A DNA stretch of 64,000 nt. Source: JAYRZB01 sp041916675 (GTDB taxonomy: Bacteria; Pseudomonadota; Alphaproteobacteria; Rhizobiales; Devosiaceae). Of this stretch, positions 59,872 through 64,000 are shown piece after piece (position 1 is the first letter of the stretch; each line of letters begins with the position of its first letter). The position numbers and the translations under genes are program-made. Under the pieces are notes generated by a model. That model was given only the letters and a program-made list of their open reading frames with translations. It was not told the DNA's origin and made no database searches. The stretch spans positions 18,398-82,397 of the forward strand of contig JAYRZB010000010.1 of assembly GCA_041916675.1 (NCBI GenBank), written 5' to 3'.

Positions 59872-59911
59872 CCTGCCCCATGCCGATAGGACCGGCCGGG
59901 AGACTTTTGGC

Positions 59912-59940
59912 TTGTAATGGCTAAGCGAGGTGATTGGCAA
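59912..59940 (-). promoter_or_regulatory. Promoter-like sequence for tRNA-Gly
   Basis: On the minus strand TTGCCA (59935-59940) and TTACAA (59912-59917) are separated by 17 bases. They lie 41 bases before the mature tRNA 5' end. Confidence 0.45.
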
Positions 59941-59958
59941 GGGTGAAGGGATCAGAAT

Positions 59959-60762
59959 TCAGGGACGCGAAGGTGGCGCTGGCGGAAATGACGCTTGGGC
60001 CAGCGCAATCACGGCGGCAATCTGGCGGGGCGTGATGGAGATGTCGAGCGCGGCAAGGACCGATGCGTCCATGGCCGCCCATTGGGCGTGGGTGTGGAGC
60101 CGATCATCGATCTGAAGGTGCCCCGGCAGGGCGATGATGGTTGCCCCCATGCCATCGACCAGGAGGGGTGCACTGTCGACGACCAGCCCCTGTGCCCAGG
60201 TGGTGCCGTCAAAGCGGGCGCCGAAAAGATTGGCACCGGCGAGGCGCGCGCCGGAGAGATCGGCCCCGGTAAAATCGGCATGGGTGAGGACGGCATCGCG
60301 CAGGTCGGCGCCGGCAAGGCAGGCACCAGTAAAGCGCGCGTGAGGGAGCGTTGCGGCAAAAAGACTGGCGCCGGAGAGGTTGGCGGCGGTGAAATCGGCG
60401 GAGGCGAGTTCAGCGGCATCGAGGCAGGCATCGACCAGAACGGCCTCATCGAACGCAGTCTGAACCAGTTCTGCCGAGCGCAGGTCGGCCCCGGTCAGGT
60501 CGGCACGGGCGAAACTGGCGTGGCTCAGGTTTGCGCCCATGAGATCGGCGCCGCGCAGATCGGAATCATTGAGCCGGGCGAAGGTGAGCATGGCATGACG
60601 CAGGGCCACACCCGCCAGATCGGCCCGCTCCAGCGCTTCGCCAGAGGCCTGCCGGGCGGCAAGCCCGAGCAGTTCCCCGCGCGGCGTATCCGGCCCGGCC
60701 TCGACCTCAACCACAAACTGGGCGGCGCCGGACCAGCGGTTTTGAATGGTGACGGTGATCAT
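59959..60762 (-). CDS. Pentapeptide-repeat protein
   Basis: The 267-residue protein has about 25 A(D/N)LxX-type pentapeptides from residue 50 to 190, for example ADLAG, SDLRG, ADLMG, ANLSH, ADLTG and ANLFG. These should form a right-handed quadrilateral beta helix. An N-terminal beta region and a C-terminal globular part (about 195-267, with LPGHLQIDDRLHTHAQWAAMD and an Arg/Ala helix) flank it. Function is unknown. Qnr/MfpA-type gyrase protectors share only the repeat, and the extra C-terminal domain differs from them. The start at 60762 is an ATG; a TTG at 60828 would extend it. Confidence 0.8.
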   Translation of the reverse strand: MITVTIQNRWSGAAQFVVEVEAGPDTPRGELLGLAARQASGEALERADLAGVALRHAMLTFARLNDSDLRGADLMGANLSHASFARADLTGADLRSAELVQTAFDEAVLVDACLDAAELASADFTAANLSGASLFAATLPHARFTGACLAGADLRDAVLTHADFTGADLSGARLAGANLFGARFDGTTWAQGLVVDSAPLLVDGMGATIIALPGHLQIDDRLHTHAQWAAMDASVLAALDISITPRQIAAVIALAQASFPPAPPSRP

Positions 60763-60952
60763 GAGGGACACAACCGTATCTGTGCCGCAGTTGCAAGGGA
60801 GCCCAATTACACCGTTCCTGCGCGTCAAGGGGCGGTGGAAGGCACTGATCAGGTTTCTGCCGTGACCTGAAGCGGATGGGCGACTCTCGACACAAGCCCT
60901 GCAATGCGCCAGATTGCGGCAGTTTTATTTCCTAGTTTTACTTAGGTGCATT

Positions 60953-61780
60953 TTGAATTATCGTATCGGGGCGGTGACCGCTCTCTATGATATTGGCCGG
61001 CATCATATCGATGGGCGGACGATTGAAACTTATATCGAATGGCTCAATGCCACCCTGCGGGCGCCGCTGCCGTTTACGATATTTCTGGACCCGGGAATCG
61101 ACCCGGCACGGGTTGTGGCCAAGCCCGGCGACCGGATAATCCGGCGCCCGCTTGCCGACTTCCGACCTTATGAGTGGCGGGAGAAGGTGCTGGCCGCAAC
61201 CGCAAACACCAACACCGAAATTACGAATGCTTTGCCGGAGTATTCGATCCTGATGTTCTCCAAGTTCGAGATGCTGGCCCAGACCGCTGCGAAAACCGAT
61301 GCGATGGGCCTGCTTTGGGTGGATGCGGGCCTTTCGAGGTTTTTTGCCAGAGACCTGGCCGAAACGCAGGTGAGCTCGGCGTTTGTTGCGGGCCAACTTG
61401 CACCGCATAGGCTTTGTATTTCCGTGACGCCGACCCTGGCAGAGGCACTGGCACGCGGGAAATTCAAGAAAGACTACGTCGGCACCACACACCGCCTCGC
61501 CTCCGGCGGCGACTTTTATGTGAAAGCCGATGCAGCGGCTGAAATTGCCGAACAAATGTTCGACATCGTTGAGAACCAATGGCTGGCCAGGGGGCGCTGG
61601 GACAACGAACAGGTGGGCCTGGGGTACCTGATGATGCAGGGCGTGCCCGGGAGCTCTGTCACCTTTGCAGACAGACGATATGCCAACTTTCTCTGGCACA
61701 CGCTCGGCCTGCCGGAACGCGTGCCGCACCGGACGGGTGGGCTGGGCGGCAAACTGTTGCGGTTGTTGAGGCTGGAGTGA
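60953..61780 (+). CDS. HtrL/YibB-like putative glycosyltransferase
   Basis: The 275-residue protein begins GAVTALYDIGRHHIDGRTIETYIEWLNATLRAPLPFTIFLD, the pattern of the HtrL_YibB (WlaTC) family. It also contains LLWVDAGLSRFF with a conserved Asp and GGDFYVKADAAAEIAEQMFDIVENQWLARGRWDNEQVGLGYL. Family members lie in LPS-core or capsule clusters and are thought to be glycosyltransferases. The start is uncertain: TTG at 60953 has AGGTG five bases upstream, while GTG at 60974 is an alternative. It lies alone between a divergent pentapeptide gene and tRNA-Tyr. Confidence 0.72.
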   Translation: MNYRIGAVTALYDIGRHHIDGRTIETYIEWLNATLRAPLPFTIFLDPGIDPARVVAKPGDRIIRRPLADFRPYEWREKVLAATANTNTEITNALPEYSILMFSKFEMLAQTAAKTDAMGLLWVDAGLSRFFARDLAETQVSSAFVAGQLAPHRLCISVTPTLAEALARGKFKKDYVGTTHRLASGGDFYVKADAAAEIAEQMFDIVENQWLARGRWDNEQVGLGYLMMQGVPGSSVTFADRRYANFLWHTLGLPERVPHRTGGLGGKLLRLLRLE

Positions 61781-61794
61781 GGGCCGGGGGGAAA

Positions 61795-61879
61795 TGGTGG
61801 AGGGGACTGGATTCGAACCAGTGTACGCTAAGCGAGCAGATTTACAGTCTGCCGGATTTAACCACTCTCCCACCCCTCC
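61795..61879 (-). tRNA. tRNA-Tyr (anticodon GTA)
   Basis: The 85-base class II tRNA starts GGAGGGGTGGGAGAGTGG and ends with encoded CCA. The anticodon loop CTGTAAA places GTA at 61843-61845. A long variable arm (CTCGCTTAGCGTACA region) precedes the T arm. It is the first of the three minus-strand tRNA genes of this region. Confidence 0.97.
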
Positions 61880-61958
61880 ACATCTGAAACCGGTCTAACG
61901 CGATTGGTCCTGACGGTTCCGGCGCGGCCCGGTGAGAAAGGCGCGCGCTGTGGGGCGG

Positions 61959-61987
61959 TTTATGGTGGGCAGGCCCTTGCCTGTCAA
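61959..61987 (-). promoter_or_regulatory. Promoter-like sequence for tRNA-Tyr
   Basis: On the minus strand a consensus TTGACA (61982-61987) is followed after 17 bases by CATAAA (61959-61964). The distance to the tRNA 5' end is about 80 bases. A GC-rich discriminator follows the second box, as in stable-RNA promoters. Confidence 0.6.
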
Positions 61988-62104
61988 CAGCAAATTTCCG
62001 CTTTCGACAAACGCCAAAATGGGGGCTGCCGATTGCTCGGCAAAGCAACCGGCAGCAGGTCAGCCCGAAAAGGGGCTGGCTCGATCGAGCTGACCTTTTC
62101 TCAA

Positions 62105-62536
62105 TCAGTCATCGTCGGAATTGCCGTGACCTGAATTGTCGTCGTCACTGTCGTCATCGGAATCGTCGTCGGAGTCATCCGAACCCGAGTTGTCATCATC
62201 ATCGTCGTCGTTGCTGTCGTCATCATCATCGCCGCCGTGGTCATCATCGAGGTCATCGTCGGAGTCATCGGCATCATCGAGGATGTCATCGCTGACGAAG
62301 TTGCCGTTCTGATCGAGGGGCAGGTAGTCTTCCGCTTCGCAATGAATGGATCCGGTGATGACCTGCTCACCCACAGTCAGCGTGCCGGTGGTTTCGCTGC
62401 CGACGGGCTTGTCGGAGCAGTAGTTGGAAAGCTGCTGGTCGGTGAGCAGGTCCTTGATCGACTTGGCCTGCGCAACCGAAGGAACGGCGGCGAGGATGGC
62501 GGCAGCGGCAACTGCCAAAGTGAGGGACTTCAACAT
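62105..62536 (-). CDS. Exported aspartate-rich protein
   Basis: The 143-residue protein has a signal peptide (1-24, ending VAQAKS) and a short domain (25-80) with two cysteines at 40 and 66 that could pair. A C-terminal tail (83-143) follows that is composed almost wholly of Asp with Ser, Asn and Gly. Such a tail suggests divalent-cation, especially calcium, binding, and disorder without cation. No family was recognised for the small domain. It is divergent from a gene for a second acidic exported protein and an OmpR-type regulator, with 125 bases between. The GA[CT]-rich codons form a low-complexity DNA stretch. Confidence 0.75.
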   Translation of the reverse strand: MLKSLTLAVAAAAILAAVPSVAQAKSIKDLLTDQQLSNYCSDKPVGSETTGTLTVGEQVITGSIHCEAEDYLPLDQNGNFVSDDILDDADDSDDDLDDDHGGDDDDDSNDDDDDDNSGSDDSDDDSDDDSDDDNSGHGNSDDD

Positions 62537-62621
62537 GGGGCTTCTCCACAATCTGGGGCACCGGTGAGGTGCGACGGAACCGACCATAGTTGGCGCTGGC
62601 TGACCGATCGGGGTGGGTGTA

Positions 62622-62639
62622 TGTCAGCAGTTTGTCAGC
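62622..62639 (+). promoter_or_regulatory. Candidate OmpR-family direct-repeat operator
   Basis: TGTCAGC occurs at 62622-62628 and again at 62633-62639, an 11-bp period, which is the spacing of tandem half-sites bound by OmpR/PhoB-type regulators. It lies 22 bases before the ATG of the PepSY-like gene that precedes the regulator. Confidence 0.55.
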
Positions 62640-62661
62640 TTGAACCTGATAGGCACGCCTG

Positions 62662-63099
62662 ATGAACCGTCGCGCGCTCTTGATCTGGCTTGCATCCCTG
62701 ATGCTGACCACGGCCCTGCCGGGGGCAGGCGCTGCATTCGCCAAGGATGGCGAAGACGATGATGACGGGGACAGCAACAGCGGCAGCAGCAATTCCGGCT
62801 CGGGCGGCGATGACGATGACGAGGATGATGAGGACGACGAAGAGGACGACGATGGCGAAGACGGCGGGGAGGGCCCCGACGACAACGACCATGACGATGC
62901 CCGTGACGCCGTATCGCACAAAGGCGCCATCCCGCTCGATGAGATGCTCGAACGGGTCAAGCGCAACGGTGCGGTGACTGTTATCGACGTCAAACTGCTG
63001 ATGCGTCAGGGCAGCCTGCAATACCGGTTCAAAATCGTGGACAGGGCCGGGCGGGTGAAGAACGTGTTCTATGACGCCCTGACTGGCGAGCCGGCGTAG
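62662..63099 (+). CDS. Exported acidic protein with PepSY-like C-terminus
   Basis: The 145-residue protein has a signal peptide (1-27), an Asp/Glu/Gly/Ser-rich spacer (29-80) and a C-terminal domain (87-145) reading GAIPLDEMLERVKRNGAVTVIDVKLLMRQGSLQYRFKIVDRAGRVKNVFYDALTGEP. That pattern of helix, two strands and a terminal TGE is PepSY-like. PepSY domains often modulate periplasmic partners and are frequent next to OmpR-type two-component systems. The response-regulator gene begins four bases after the stop, so they are co-transcribed. The acidic spacer resembles that of the divergent neighbour. Confidence 0.78.
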   Translation: MNRRALLIWLASLMLTTALPGAGAAFAKDGEDDDDGDSNSGSSNSGSGGDDDDEDDEDDEEDDDGEDGGEGPDDNDHDDARDAVSHKGAIPLDEMLERVKRNGAVTVIDVKLLMRQGSLQYRFKIVDRAGRVKNVFYDALTGEPA

Positions 63100-63103
63100 C
63101 ACC

Positions 63104-63769
63104 ATGCGGCTGCTGCTTGTCGAAGACGACGCCAGGATCAGCGCCAACATCGCGCAGGCGCTGGAAATGGCCGGCTTCGTGGTGGAGCGCGAGAGCGACG
63201 GCGAAGAAGGCTGGTATCGCGGTGACACTGAAGACTTCGATGCAGTGGTGCTCGACCTGGGGCTGCCCACGCTCGACGGACTGACGATCCTGAAGCGCTG
63301 GCGCAAGGCGGACCGGGCGTTTCCCGTGCTGATCCTGACGGCACGCGGCAACTGGGACGAGCGCGTGGAAGGCATCGATGCCGGGGCGGATGACTACCTG
63401 AGCAAGCCATTCCGCATGGAGGAACTGACGGCCCGCATCCGCGCGCTGGTGCGGCGGGCGGCCGGACACGCGGCGCCGGTGATCACTGTGGGCGACGTGA
63501 GCCTCGACACGCGGCAGATGCGGATTTCGGTCAATGGCATGCCCCTGTCGCTGACCCCGCAGGAATACCGCCTGGTGGCCTACCTGATGCACCATCGCGG
63601 CCGGGTGGTGGGGCAGGAAGAACTGACGGAGCACCTGTATCATCAGGACTTCGAACGCGATTCGAACTCGGTGGAGGTACTGGTGGGACGGGTGCGGCGC
63701 AAGCTGCCCGGCGATGCCATCGAAACACGGCGCGGCTTTGGCTACATCATGGGCGGCACGCCCGAATGA
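63104..63769 (+). CDS. OmpR/PhoP-family response regulator
   Basis: The 221-residue regulator has a receiver domain (1-115) with acidic pocket EDD at 7-9, phospho-acceptor Asp51 in VVLDLGLP, and the Lys in DYLSKPFRMEEL. A winged-helix DNA-binding domain (about 125-221) ends VEVLVGRVRRKLPGDAIETRRGFGYIMGG. It resembles the QseB/PmrA/TctD group. No sensor kinase follows within the 230 bases left in the window; that space is repeat DNA. The partner is either beyond the window or elsewhere. Confidence 0.95.
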   Translation: MRLLLVEDDARISANIAQALEMAGFVVERESDGEEGWYRGDTEDFDAVVLDLGLPTLDGLTILKRWRKADRAFPVLILTARGNWDERVEGIDAGADDYLSKPFRMEELTARIRALVRRAAGHAAPVITVGDVSLDTRQMRISVNGMPLSLTPQEYRLVAYLMHHRGRVVGQEELTEHLYHQDFERDSNSVEVLVGRVRRKLPGDAIETRRGFGYIMGGTPE

Positions 63770-63783
63770 GGGGGTTACTTATA

Positions 63784-63996
63784 TTGAACTGCCGGTGGCT
63801 CCCCTCACCCCCACCCCATCCCTCCCCCTCGAGAGGGGCGTGGTCACCTTGGACTGCCGGTGGCTCCTCTCACCCCCACCCCATCCCTCCCGCTCGAGTG
63901 GGGGAGTGTTCACATTGGACTGTGGGTGGCTTCCCTCACCCCCACCCCATCCCTCCCCCTCGAGTGGGAGGGAGCCCGTGTTTCACGGCTTGCGTG
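63784..63996 (-). repeat. Threefold tandem C-rich repeat, about 66-bp unit
   Basis: Units begin TTGAACT/TTGGACT at 63784, 63849 and 63915, a period of 65-66 bases. Each holds CTCACCCCCACCCCATCCCTC and a CTCGAG-centred palindrome. The third unit continues into CCCGTGTTTCACGGCTTGCGTG, the reverse complement of the repeat at 4048-4100. No gene is seen between 63770 and the window end. Confidence 0.8.
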
Positions 63997-64000
63997 TTTC

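Noticed and set aside
62058..62095. GGTCAGC/GCTGACC inverted repeat after the Asp-rich gene as its terminator
   Set aside because: On the strand of that gene no T run follows the stem. The T run is on the plus strand, where no upstream gene needs it. Its role stays open.
63784..63996. CRISPR-like array at the window end
   Set aside because: Only three units, no unique spacers between them, and the whole 66-base unit repeats. It is a tandem repeat of an intergenic palindromic element.

Overview
The window looks like a chromosomal segment of a GC-rich alphaproteobacterium of the order Hyphomicrobiales, plausibly Devosia, Pelagibacterium or a relative. That placement rests on the fused str-S10-spc-alpha ribosomal cluster without rpmJ, the ATP12 chaperone gene, the tandem Omp25/RopB-type beta-barrel genes and the style of C-rich palindromic intergenic repeats. 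The genus is inferred, not proven. No phage, plasmid, insertion sequence or CRISPR array was seen.

Layout. 1-2264 (+): the 3' end of rimO followed by a tightly overlapping folate cluster folP-folB-folK. 2335-3653 (+): two tandem outer-membrane beta-barrel paralogues ending in a terminator. 3711-4566: a gene-free block of inverted repeats. 4567-8727 (-): a compact housekeeping run (ATP12 chaperone, HAD phosphatase, RluC-type pseudouridine synthase, CrcB/Fluc channel, RarA). 8791-10233 (-): a DegP-like protease, divergent from an ornithine/lysine decarboxylase (10427-11605). Then come a FlaR-like P-loop kinase and an NAD-dependent epimerase whose 3' ends overlap.

13.3-44.7 kb (-): the core information-processing block. 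In transcription order it runs secE-nusG-rplKA-rplJL-rpoBC, then (after one inserted plus-strand YbjN-family gene) rpsL-rpsG-fusA-tuf, the S10 group, the spc group with secY and adk, and rpsM-rpsK-rpoA-rplQ. Promoter-like sequences with 17-bp spacers lie ahead of secE, rpsL and rpsM. Hairpins mark the rplJ leader and the rplL-rpoB gap, and intrinsic terminators follow rpoC and rplQ. S12 carries arginine at position 88, where lysine is usual.

44.9-61.9 kb: accessory genes inserted between three minus-strand tRNA genes, Tyr(GTA), Gly(TCC) and Trp(CCA). Their order and strand match the classical tRNA-tuf-secE array, so the region looks like an expanded version of it that lost its second tuf. The cargo includes a GT90 glycosyltransferase, a universal stress protein, MAPEG, an SbtA-like permease with a divergent LysR regulator, a flavin hydroxylase, a GNAT enzyme, a methyltransferase with a divergent LysR regulator, a TIM-barrel isomerase with a divergent LacI regulator and a perfect operator palindrome, a GFA-type zinc protein, an ArsR-SRPBCC operon with an operator over its start codon, a DMT exporter, an ABC-F ATPase, a pentapeptide-repeat protein and an HtrL/YibB-like glycosyltransferase.

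62.1-64.0 kb: two divergent genes for exported, extremely aspartate-rich proteins (one with a PepSY-like C-terminus), an OmpR-type response regulator coupled to the second, and an 11-bp-spaced direct repeat between them that resembles an OmpR-family operator. The window closes in a threefold tandem copy of a C-rich repeat that also occurs, inverted, near 4.05 kb.
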